Below, piece by piece: positions 13,101-22,440 of a stretch of DNA of 64,000 bases. How positions within the stretch are numbered: position 1 is the stretch's first letter; every line of letters begins with the position of its first letter. The stretch lies in NCBI GenBank assembly GCA_001600635.1, contig BCKL01000010.1:785677-849676 (forward strand), read 5' to 3'. A model generated the notes under the pieces. It was not told the origin of the DNA. It worked only from the letters and a program-made list of their open reading frames with translations, and did not search any database. The stretch comes from Leucosporidium creatinivorum. Taxonomy: Eukaryota > Basidiomycota > Microbotryomycetes > Leucosporidiales > Leucosporidiaceae. The position numbers and the translations under genes were made by a program.

Positions 13101-14209
13101 AACAAGTGCATCACGCCGTGCCCTCTTCTCATGCAGACGGAGCTCACGGGTCTTCTCTCGCTTTGCAAGCTTGAGGTGGGTTCCAGTTTCTCATTCGCTC
13201 GCGCACTTTCGCTGACCTCGTCGAGGCTCGATATATAGTCTCCCCACGCTGCCAAGATTAAGGAGCGCCCCTACTTCAACATCATCTCCATCCTGCAGAA
13301 GGTGAGCCCGCTGTCATCATAAGAGCCGAGCGCCGAGCTGACGGTGGCTTCTCTCGCAGTTCCCCTGGTATCAGCCCGAGACCTGGAACAGTCAGCAGAT
13401 TGTTCGTCTCTACAGCACGGCCTGCGGTGAGTACTGTCGCAGCACTGCAGCGACGAAGTGAGCTGACTTGTTCGCTCCTCAGCTGCCGTCGAGATTCTCG
13501 GCGCTCTCCAGAACGAGATCCCCGAGTGGCTCGACATCCTCACTGCTTTGGTGAGCTATGATGAGAGTGCAAGATGGACGCGAGCGCTGACCTGAGCTCC
13601 AACAGGCCGATGCCGTCGTAGCCTGCCCTGCTTTCCGCCCTCATCAGAAGGCCAAGCTGATCAAGAAGACCGGCTTCCACCACTCGAGGTACCCTGTGAG
13701 TTCAGCTAGCTTCGTTCAAACGCGAGTAATACTCGATCGCTGACCCCGTCATCAAACGACAGGACCTCCCTCTAACCAAGAAGTCCGCTCGCGACCACAC
13801 CTCGCCCTCCGGCTTCAGCTTCTCGCCTCCCTCCCTCCGCGAGACATTCGTCACCGTCAACCACGCCAGTCTCATCGACAAGGGATCTCCCAACCCTTCC
13901 CACCTTCTCCACCTCGCTCCCGGCGCTCACGACTACGACTCGGACATGACCTCGCCCACTTCGTCGCCAAAGCGCCCGCTCCTCGCTCTCCCCGCCTCGG
14001 CTCGTCTGTCCAAGACTACCTCGGCGCCCAACCTCTTCTCGCCTGGATATACCTACCCCATTCCTAGCGCTTCGCCGCAGAAGAAGTCGACGCCTGGCTC
14101 GAGCAAGCATCGTCGTGTCTCGTCGATTGCCAAGCAGCTCGGCGTGGATGATGACCTCGTCAAGGCTGTTGTCGAGCAGTTGGGACTCGGCGGTGGTGGG
14201 AGGGTGTAG
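10161..14209 (+). CDS. RING-finger plus RRM-like domain protein, function unknown
   Basis: Thirteen exons: 10161-10380, 10459-10601, 10661-11515, 11579-12462, 12535-12601, 12670-12773, 12849-12996, 13059-13175, 13239-13301, 13360-13426, 13483-13550, 13606-13695, 13763-14209, giving 1090 residues. A compact C3HC4 RING is visible: C392/C395, C409/H411, C414/C417, C435/C438 (CTGCG, CDHLVCHTC, CFACG). About residues 722-810 resemble an RRM: the start IPWDITVAEVEDWLP, then SDGRTLNQCYVE and HRPVHVTLSS fit the beta1-alpha1, RNP1-region and beta4 positions. A helical domain follows (PYFNIISILQKFPWYQPETW). N-terminal and inter-domain stretches are Ser-rich and disordered. RING proteins usually act as ubiquitin ligases and RRMs bind RNA, so a ligase acting on RNA-protein complexes is a guess only. 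I do not recognise a named orthologue. Confidence 0.8.
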
Positions 14210-14590
14210 GGTCGTCTTGGTGTTCTCGCTTGCTTCCTTCCTCGTCTCGTTTGTCTCGCTGCACCCCCTCTCGCATTTATCGGCCTTGTTCTTCGCATGT
14301 CGCCCTCTAGTATCTCGTATCGCCCTCGTTTTACCTCGTCGGCCCAGTCCCCCTCGCATTAGTACCGACAGCAATGTCAACGCAGCATCTGTCCGTACGC
14401 AGCTATCTTTGGGGCGAGACTGAGAGGCAAGCTAGGCGAAGTGCGAGGATTGAACCGAGAATGCGCGCGACTGATGGCAAGGTGAAGCACAAACGCAGAG
14501 CCTCGCATATCAATCACCAGTCTCTCCTATCGGTACAACAGAATGCTATGCCTCCTCCCTCGTCCCCTCTCGAAACGCGCTGAGCCGAGC
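14210..14590. other. Intergenic region, convergent genes
   Basis: Holds the 3' UTRs of the RING/RRM gene and the C2H2 gene. A T-loop-like word near 14449-14458 on the minus strand was examined and does not form a tRNA. Nothing else seen. Confidence 0.5.
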
Positions 14591-15994
14591 TCACTTGCCC
14601 TCGCCGGTCCAGCCGATGGGCATCTTGAGTGGCTGATGCGAGTAGTCGTTGAGGTACTTGTCGAGCTGGGAGCGTTCGGTGTCGTCGGCGTTGAGGCTGT
14701 CGGGACGTCGGACGGCAAGGAGTGCAGCCGAGGAGGGGAAGGGAAGGAGGAGAGAACGGAGTGAGCTTCGAGAAACAGCAGCGATCGAGAACGATGACTC
14801 ACCCAGCGCACTCCTTCACCATGACCCTCTTAATCAACTCCTCACACTCAGCCTTCAACTCGGCCTCCCTCCCACCGAGCACCTCCACCTCCCCCGCCAT
14901 CCCCTCATGCTCCCCCATCGCCGAGGCCCACTTAGCCCTCAGCAGCACATACGCCACAAACCCTTTACTCTTCTCCGGATGCTCATGGAATAACCTCAGT
15001 TCCTCCTCGCTCCATTGCTCCCCTCCCCCCAAGCCGGCTTCATCATCGTCCTCCCCTCCTCCTCCGCCGAAGGTTGAATCGTCGTCCGCACCGCCGTCCA
15101 TCGAGTCGACCGAGCCGGCGCGGGCTGCAGCTGCTTTTTTGGACTTCTTTGAGGGTGGCCGACGCGTGGGGAGGATGATCTCGCCGTGTTGGATGCGCAT
15201 GTGCTTTTGGAGCGCATCGGTGCGGGTGAAGGATTTGTCGCATTCTGATGGGGCGAAGAGGAGAGAGGGAGAGGCGAAGACGAGCGAGGGAGCGTGAGGA
15301 GAGGGAGTGGGGGAGAGGGATGCGAGAGGAGCACGGCGGGTAGCGAAGATCATGGCAGAGTCAGCTCGCTCGTCTCGGGGATAGAGGGCAGAAGCTTAGA
15401 ACTCACCTGGTCGTGGACAGTTGAATGGCTTCTCTCCCGTATGGCTTCTCAGGTGCGACAGCAGAGCAAACTTGGACGTCTGATTCTTGCCTCGGCGCGG
15501 GCATCCTGCCCAGTCGCAGGTGTAGATGAGAGCCTTCTTGGTACCGGCGTCGTTCGGGTTGATGGGAAAGGCGTGTACTGTACGCAAAGGAGAAGGTCAG
15601 CAGGGTGCAGAGCCCTAAAGCTGAGCAAGCTCGACTCACCCGAGTGCAGATGCTCCATCATCGGCTCCAGCTCCCAGAACTCTTCCTTGCAATCCCCCCA
15701 CTGACACTGCGCCGTACTCAACATCTTGGGATCAAACAACTCATCCTCGACAGCCGCTGCACCCCTCTTATTCCTCCCCTTGCCCTTCTTCACTGGCGAG
15801 ATGTGGTCCGGGTCGTCCGAGAGATCGTCTTCGAAGGAGTGGTGGGAGGCGGGTGGACCGATGTCGCCATGGGCCGAGAGGGAGGAGATGGAGGAGGAGC
15901 GGGAACGTTGTGGTCGAGGAGTGTTGAGCGAGGGGGAGGGGGAGGCGGAGGCGATGGACGCCGAGCGGGAGCGGGTCTGCGGTCGGGAGGCCAT
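14591..15994 (-). CDS. C2H2 zinc-finger protein, possibly an Iec1/YY1-like chromatin factor
   Basis: Exons complement(15994-15640, 15577-15407, 15244-14803, 14696-14591), 357 residues. Three C2H2-type modules follow each other: CQWGDCKEEF with HLHSGVH, CDWAGC with HLRSH, and a TGEKPFNCPRPECDKSF module with HMRIQH. The linker TGEKPF is a classical DNA-binding finger linker. The first two fingers have the long inter-finger loop (PINPNDAGTKKALIYTC) seen in fungal Iec1-like INO80-complex proteins, and that is the basis for the tentative name. The N-terminus is Ser/Arg-rich; the C-terminal third has a coiled segment (EAELKAECEELIKRVM) and ends PIGWTGEGK. DNA binding in the nucleus is well supported. 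Membership in INO80 is inference. The start is the first ATG in the open frame. Confidence 0.8.
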
Positions 15995-16841
15995 ATTGAC
16001 GGTGGAGCTGTGTGCGAGAGGGAGTAGATCAGTGAGGAGGTCCTGAGATAGCTTGGAGCGCTGCAGGAGGAGGATCTCGGCGGCGAGAGGTGGCACAGCG
16101 CGATCGGCTCGAGCTCTTCTCCCCTCGCAGCGTGAGCGGTTCAACCGAGAGACAGACACTACGGAGCACGCTCATCAGCAGCCTCTACTCTTGGCTCGTG
16201 CAGAGCAGGGAACTGCCAAAACCGCTCGAGCGAGCTCGTCTCTCGTCAGCCTCGCGGGCTCATCAAGCTCGGCGAGCCTGAGTGGGGAAGCTCAGCGATC
16301 GCAAGCAGGCACGGCAGCAAGCTCTACAGCATCGCTGCAGAGCCCAGCTATCGAGATGCCGCTCCGCTCCCTCAACCTCAGCTTAGACGCGCCCAGCTCC
16401 CGAGCGGGTGCAGCTTGTGCAGGGGTGCTAATAGCTTGAAGCAGCCCACCAGGAGGCAACGCACTATTACTCACCTGCAACCTATTCACCTGCTCCTACA
16501 AAAGCGCGCGACGGCGAGAAAGAGTTCGAGATGGGAAGCGGGGCGTGTTGGTCGAGGCTGGGAGGTCGAGCGAGTGCTGGGAAGGGTGGGAGAGCAGTAG
16601 AGAAGTAATCTAGAGGTCGGAATGAGCCGATTTGAAGCTGTATCTGAGTTGAGACTGAGGACGAACGAGCGGTACAAAGCCAAGAGACGACCTCCCGCTC
16701 CTTCGGTTTCTACTGTATCTTGCTCGCTTGCTCCTCGACTCGCGGAAAGCTGTAGGACGCTAGGACACATCACTGCTGTCTTGCACTCACTCTCGCCCTT
16801 CGGCCCACCTGCAAAGGTTCTTGGATTCCTCTCGCTTCGCC
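15995..16841. other. Divergent intergenic region
   Basis: Promoter region between the C2H2 gene (minus) and the F-box pseudogene (plus). Short open frames occur on both strands but none has a recognisable product or splice continuity. No repeats or RNA genes seen. Confidence 0.5.
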
Positions 16842-18119
16842 ATGTCCGCTCCCTCTACTTCTGAGCAGAGGTGAGTGTTGCAAGTCTCACCGAACCTAAT
16901 ACTCGAAGGATGACAGCTCGCACTCCACTGCAGCTCCACTGCGGCCTCTCTCGAGACCTTCAACGCCGCCGAGCAGCCTCGTCTGCCACCTCAATCTTAT
17001 ACTAGACCTCGCGATCCCTCCTCCCGGCTACAGCGCCTGGGACGAGCGGAGGTCTATACTCTCCGCCTTATCTCTCGTCTGCCATCAATGGGGCGAGAGA
17101 TTCCAGCGGGAGCTCTTCGGCGATATTGTCCTCCGAACCACCGACAACGCCTTTGCGTTTCTGGAGGCTATCAAGAACACACGGCTGGCTCTATCAGTTA
17201 AGATTATACGCATGGGCTCGGTGTGGAGCGAGAAACACCCCGAAGTCGCAGGCTACAACTTGAAAGGGCATCTCGGCGAGCTCTTTCGGCGCTGTATCAA
17301 TCTCGAACGCTGCAAGTTGGTCGAGTGACGAACTTTGACGAGCGAGATTCTGTAAAGGCTAGCAGTGAGTTCTCCGCGGTCTACACGTCTCGCTCACAGA
17401 CTAACAAATCGGACTCTCCCGAGCAGACCTCCGCTCACTCAGCATCTGGGGCACATCCCTGGACAGCGATGCCATGTGTTTCCACTTCGACCTGCCCATT
17501 CTCCATCTCTTCACCTACGAGAACTCTCCCACCCCGAGGACTTCGACTTCTACTTCCCTCACCGCTTTCCCCCAACTCTCGGCGCTCCAGGCTTGTGTCG
17601 ACCCGCCCGCCAGATGGCGGACCCATCCCTGTCGCGCACTACCACCCCTCCAGGCCTTCTCGCTCTCGCTCATGAACTCGGAACCAGGCGTCGTCGACCG
17701 AACCTCCCTCGGCGATCTACTCCTCTTCGACTGCGACCTTCACTTCCTCATCAACCACATCTCCTTCGAAGCTCTCCCCTCCTCCCTTCGCTGGCTCCGC
17801 CTTACCAGCTAGCCACCAGACGAGTTCGCCCTGTACGAAGAACATGATCCCAAGATCATCACGCCGGGGTTCCGTACGCAAGAGGCTCGGCTCTCGAGGT
17901 TGGAGGAGATCATCCTCCTCGCTCGGTTCGAACTTCGAGACGACGCCGAGGTGGGAGATTTTCAGAAGCTGGGCGAGGGAGAGGGGGATTAGGATTTGGT
18001 GGGAGAGGGAGGCGCAGGAGGAGATTCCTTGGGATGAGGGGTTCTGGGAGGCAGTGAGGAGGATGGAGGCGGTCTTGGAGAGGGAGAAGGCCGAGAGTGT
18101 CGGCGGGCAAGCTGGGTGA
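16842..18119 (+). pseudogene. F-box-like gene broken by two frameshifts and a stop codon
   Basis: Intron positions are still readable: exon 16842-16870, intron to 16916, exon 16917-17364, intron 17365-17426, exon 17427-18119. The N-terminus has an F-box-like helix pair (LVCHLNLILDLAIPPPGY, then LSLVCHQWGERFQRELF). Three independent lesions are seen. First, the frame hits TGA at 17326-17328, and shifting by one base restores an open frame up to the second splice donor. Second, an in-frame TAG at 17810-17812 is followed by 40 more sensible codons. Third, an extra G in the GGG at 17953-17955 shifts the frame before a plausible end (RSWARERGIRIWWERE) that runs to 18119. No intron removes the TAG. 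The gene is either dead or the assembly is poor here. F-box proteins of this kind recruit substrates to SCF ubiquitin ligases. Confidence 0.75.
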
Positions 18120-18359
18120 TGGGCAACTCCTTGGTAGTCGAAAGTCGGCAGTGGTAGATGTCGGTGCCTGGACTTTGTATTCGAGCTGTGCTGTCCCTTA
18201 CAAACTGGGGCTCGAAGCGAAGCGGACTCGTCTCTCGACAGTCTCTCGGTTCTCTCGGCTGAGGGCCAGATCCCGGCCTTTCACCACTGCTGCACTCGAA
18301 AGGACAGCAGGACAGTATGTATCAATTCCGGACTATGTGCTCGAGACTGCTGTCTCTAC

Positions 18360-19832
18360 CTACCAAAGCTTGGGGAAGAAGACGGGAGTGCGGCTGAATG
18401 TCGGCGAAGGGGAGAGACGAAGGAGGAAGTGTCAGCGGTTCGTCGCGACGAGACGGAGCCATCGGAGAAGCTCACCTCTTGTACGCCGCCCACTCGTGAT
18501 CCATCTTGAACTTCTTGTCGCCCGAGGCCTGTCAAAACGAGGAGAAAGTCAGCTCAAGCCTTCCCACTCGGTCCACTCGCTCAATCAGAGACTCTGCAAG
18601 CTCACCTCCAACATAGGCACACCCGAGACATAGCGGATGAGACCGTACTCGAGCACGGGCGAGACGACCGCGGCGTAGGCGAGCCAGGCGGGGAAGAGAG
18701 GTCCGGCGACGAGTGGTGCGCTGAGGGCGGTGGTGGAGAGGATGTACTGCGCTGTCCAGAGTCCGACTTCGCCTACGTAGTTGGGATGACGGGATTGGGC
18801 CCAGAGGCCTGCCAGAGGTAGAGCGTACGGTCAGCTGAGCTCATGCGCAGAGAAGGGCAGGCTGGAAGAGAACAACGAGCGCCGAGACTCACCAGACGAG
18901 ATGAACTTCTCATCGTGCTCCTTCTTCTCCTTCTTCTCCCTCCAAGCGCTCTTCTGCCTATCGGCCGTGACCTCGTAAGCGAAGGCTCCGAGCCACATGG
19001 CCGCGCCGAGGGCATCGCGAACGCCGAGACGGGGTTGGAGGGCAGCAGGGATCGAGTTGACCTGTGGACGAGGAAGAGGGGTCAGCGATCCTTCCAGGGA
19101 ATTTGTGAGAGCACCCGAGACGACTGATGGGCAGGACGGAGGCAGAAGAACTCACGGCGAAGACGGGGAGAGCGGTGAGGGAGACCCAAACACCTTGCAT
19201 GAACCAGGCGCCGGCGAACTTGGTGGGCGACTTCTTGATCTCGTCGAAGCGAGAGTCGGAGCCCGCCTTGTGGATGCGCTGGAAGAGGAAGCTGCTCGGC
19301 GAAGGCAAGAGTCAGCTCTGCTCGCTTCTTCGCTGCTGCTGCACATGTCGGAATCCGTGCTGTGACCGCTAGAGTGCCAGTACGATGTCTAGAGAGACTG
19401 CAGAGAGACTCGTCGAGCTCACCTTCCCAATCGACCGGCCCAGAGGACACAGAATCCGCTCATGATGAGCTGCCTCGGGTGGAAGCTCAGCAGGCCAGGG
19501 AGCTGCTTGCCCGCCATCAAAGGGCGCCAGTAGAGCGAGAGGAAGGTGCACGAGATGAAGGTGAGGGAGCCTGAGAGGTCGTAGAACTGTAGCGGTGGGT
19601 CGTTAGCGAGCGCTCAGAAGGTACAGGAGAGCGGCAGCGCACCTTCTCAGTCTGTAGAGGGACAGCCACAGCGGCACATGCTGCTTGGCTGTTGGTTGAC
19701 AAGGCCGAGGTCGATGGTCAGTTCAGCTCCCGAGCTCTGAGCCGGTCATCACGCTCAGCTGTACTTCACTCACATGCCGAAAGCAGCGGCGATAGTACCG
19801 CGCAGGGAGGTGAGAGCAGGTCCGAGTACCAT
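18360..19832 (-). CDS. DUF1295 / steroid 5-alpha-reductase C-terminal-like membrane protein
   Basis: Exons complement(19832-19774, 19688-19643, 19586-19423, 19291-19156, 19061-18893, 18808-18606, 18528-18476, 18393-18360), 287 residues, typical of this family. Several hydrophobic segments are visible, for example GSLTFISCTFLSLY, KFAGAWFMQGVWVSLTALPV and the pair around PLVAGPLFPAWLAYAAVV. The C-terminal signature SGLWAQSRHPNYVGEVGLW matches the NADPH-binding motif (SRHPNYxGE) of the steroid 5-alpha-reductase / isoprenylcysteine methyltransferase-like fold. The protein ends TPVFFPKLW, as usual for the family. It is expected in the ER or another internal membrane, with an unknown lipid-like substrate reduced with NADPH. 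The last coding exon is only 34 nt. Confidence 0.85.
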
Positions 19833-20149
19833 GGGTGCGAGTTGTCGAGTTGAAGCTGAACGAGTGAGCGACAGGTATCCAAGAGGCGCTGGAGCCGATC
19901 CGTGAAGGTGGGGGCGTCATGCCCTTTGGCTGCAGAGCTACAGCATCAATGCGAGGGCGCTTTTGTACGGCAGTAGCTCAGTCATCGAGCTGCAGCCTTA
20001 CAAGACTCGAAGCGCTGCAAACGGATGCCCCTATTCTCGGCGATCCTTTGCAAGCTCTCGGCAGCGCTGATTTATCCCTACTCAGCACTTGGATGGACAG
20101 AAACAGAACATTCATAGCACCTGAAACTCCGACGCTAGGTCTCCACACC
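19833..20149. other. Intergenic region
   Basis: Lies between the start of the DUF1295 gene and the stop of the capping-protein gene, both on the minus strand, so it contains the promoter of the former and the 3' UTR of the latter. No further feature seen. Confidence 0.5.
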
Positions 20150-21684
20150 TCAAGCCTGCTGAGCCTGAGCCTTCCCCCTCAGTAGCCCGACGAGCTCGCC
20201 CTGCAGCGCGCGGTGCTTATTGCCCTCTGCGTATCCGACCGACGAGCGAAGAGTAGTAGTGATGTCCTTGGTTTCTGTGGACAGAGTGGGAGGTCAGCGA
20301 AAGCTCGTAGTCTGGCGAGCAGCAGCTCAGAAGGGTAGGCCGAGGAAGAGGGAGAAACGGCGAACACGACTCACTGCTGAAGTACACCTCTTGCAGCGAG
20401 CTCCTCATCTTGCCCTCCATATCTTCAATCATGCGGCCGACGTTCGATATGTGCGATGAGAGAGTCGCCGAGGTGGAGGAAGGGTCGTGAGGCGCGTCGA
20501 GCTCGTTCTGTAGAGTCAGCATCAGCGGGAAGTTCTCTCCGGCCATCCAGCTAAACCCAGCGATGAGATCACTACTCACCTGCCTCGTCATGCTACCTCC
20601 CAACTCGACCTTGCCCTCTCCCTTGGTCTCCTCCCCTGGTGCGATGTCCTTGGCGAGGTAGAGCATGATGGTGCTCGTGAGCTTGTAGTGTGCTGTCCTT
20701 CCTCGCTCGGTCGACTCGAAGACGTGCACCGAGTCCCATGAAGCGGTCGAGCCGGCAGAGTCGTTGGCTGTTGTGGGAGAAGGACCGAGAGGGGAGAGCA
20801 GGAGGAGCGAAAGAAGCGAGGAGGCGGGAGGAGAGGGATAGGTCGCCTGTCAGCGGGAAAGGAGAAGAGTCGTCGAGAAGCGAAGACTCACTCTTCTTCA
20901 GCAGCACGACTCCAGCGAAGCCATCCTCTGTGTCCCAGAGATAGACCGAGGACACCCCACCCTCGTAGTACCTGCGAAAGAACTGAGGTGAGCAGTTGAC
21001 CTCCGTCTAACGGTGAGCAGGCAGCTTACATGTCCCGGTACACGTCGAAGGCATCTCCCATCGCTGCCTCGAGCTTCCTCAACTTCGGCGAAGGGACGGT
21101 TCCGTCGGCGAGAGGAGGGTCGTAGGCGTTGGTCCAGGGTGACCTGTGAGGGTGAGGGAAGGTCGGTGGAGGCAGTGTTGGAGGTGGATGAGAGGTTGTG
21201 GATTAAGTACGAGGTCAGCGTACGAACAAGCGGAGGGGAGTCCGAGCGGCGAGGGAGATGCTCGCTCAGTTTGAGGCTGAGCGAGTCGTAGTAGAAGCAG
21301 TGATAGAGAGCTCGGAGCCAGACTAACCTGTACGAGTCACCGTCGCGGTTGTAATCGCACACCTACAGCAGCGCCAGCCGAACAGTCCGTGCATCGTCAG
21401 CTCTGTCCTCTCCACCGCTTTCTGTACCTCTGCAGCCAGCTCACCAGGTATTGCCTTCCTCCTCCATCCACCTTAATCTTCAACGGCTGATCCACGCTGC
21501 CGAGCAGGTCATCGGCGAGGTCTGGGAGCACGGAGCAGAGCAGCTCGAGGTTGGCTTCGATGGCTTGAGGTGGTAGACGGCGGGTGAGGTCGAGGCAGGC
21601 GGTGAGAGGGTCTTCTTCTGTGTAGCGGATTAGGATCAGCTCTGTTCGTCGTTGGAGCGGGCAATGAGACGACTGACGCGACAT
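20150..21684 (-). CDS. CAP2: F-actin capping protein, beta subunit
   Basis: Beta subunit of the heterodimer that caps actin filament barbed ends at cortical patches. Exons complement(21684-21678, 21617-21445, 21362-21328, 21143-21030, 20971-20892, 20767-20580, 20507-20375, 20274-20150), 284 residues, normal for the family. Diagnostic blocks are [23 protein letters not shown], the [20 protein letters not shown] region, [32 protein letters not shown] and [12 protein letters not shown]. The first coding exon is just seven bases (ATG TCG C); splicing it to [10 protein letters not shown] gives MSQEDPLTA, the usual N-terminus. Reading straight through instead would insert about 20 residues that the family lacks. 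Its usual partner, the alpha subunit, is not in this window. Confidence 0.95.
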
Positions 21685-22440
21685 GGTGACGAGGTGGGGT
21701 GCGGTGAAAGCTGTAGAGCGATATAGAGGCTTAGCTGAGGCCCACGGAAGCAGCTACAGCAGTATATCAACCTACAGACAGCTGTAGAAGAGCGAGGACT
21801 GTCAAGCAGCGCGTGGTCGGGAGCCAAACCCTTTCCGAGCTTGCGCCGGCCTTCTCTCTCTGTTTCCTACGCTTCACTCTCAATTGTAGCTCATCACAGC
21901 TCCGGCGCTTCGCCTGCCACTGAGATCGAAGAAACTAAGCCAAAGCTGATCTCTTCTCCCTCTCTCGCACTGTTCGGCTCTCGGCTGAGCAAGGGGGAAA
22001 GGGGGAAGAGGCCTGATTCTTCGCAGAAAGACGCGATAGTGGGCTCGGGACACGGGCAGCAGGGCAAGCATGAAGCTGTAGAGGTGCAGGAAGAGTGTGG
22101 TGGAAGAGCTGGGATGATTGCTGGTCCCAACTCGGCGGCCGAGTTTCCCTCGTCTTTCGAGGCAGGGCGAAACCGCCGTGTGCTCGCTCTTGTCTGCTCT
22201 AGAGTGGACGAGGACGAGTAGGAGAGGACTTGCTGAGCTCTTGTTGTGTAGACTTTGTAAATCCGCCACTCAGTATCGACCCAGCCCCACTTCTCGAGGG
22301 CGCCGAGCAGCTCTCGCCTTCGCCGAACCGGGCTCGAGAGAGCAGAAAGCGTAACAAGTTCGTCAACGGAATCAAGAAAGGGGAGCTAAGAATGTCGGCG
22401 AGCCAACGAACAGATGAAGGTGGTCTATGTACGTGAAGGT
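21685..22440. other. Intergenic region upstream of the capping-protein gene
   Basis: Contains the capping-protein promoter and, toward 22440, the 3' UTR of the large Ser-rich gene. Several CTGTAG/CTACAG words occur near 21711-21790. Open frames on both strands (for example 21841-22221 plus) are composition artefacts without a recognisable product. Confidence 0.5.

Noticed and set aside
14380-14470. T-loop-like word GGTTCAATCC on the minus strand
   Set aside because: The flanking bases do not pair into a T stem and no acceptor or anticodon arm fits, so no tRNA is supported.
17801-17830. In-frame TAG explained as part of an intron
   Set aside because: No GT donor upstream gives a join that removes the stop and keeps the downstream frame.
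21841-22221. Plus-strand ORF in the capping-protein upstream region
   Set aside because: No recognisable product and no conserved signals; probably chance in GC-rich DNA.
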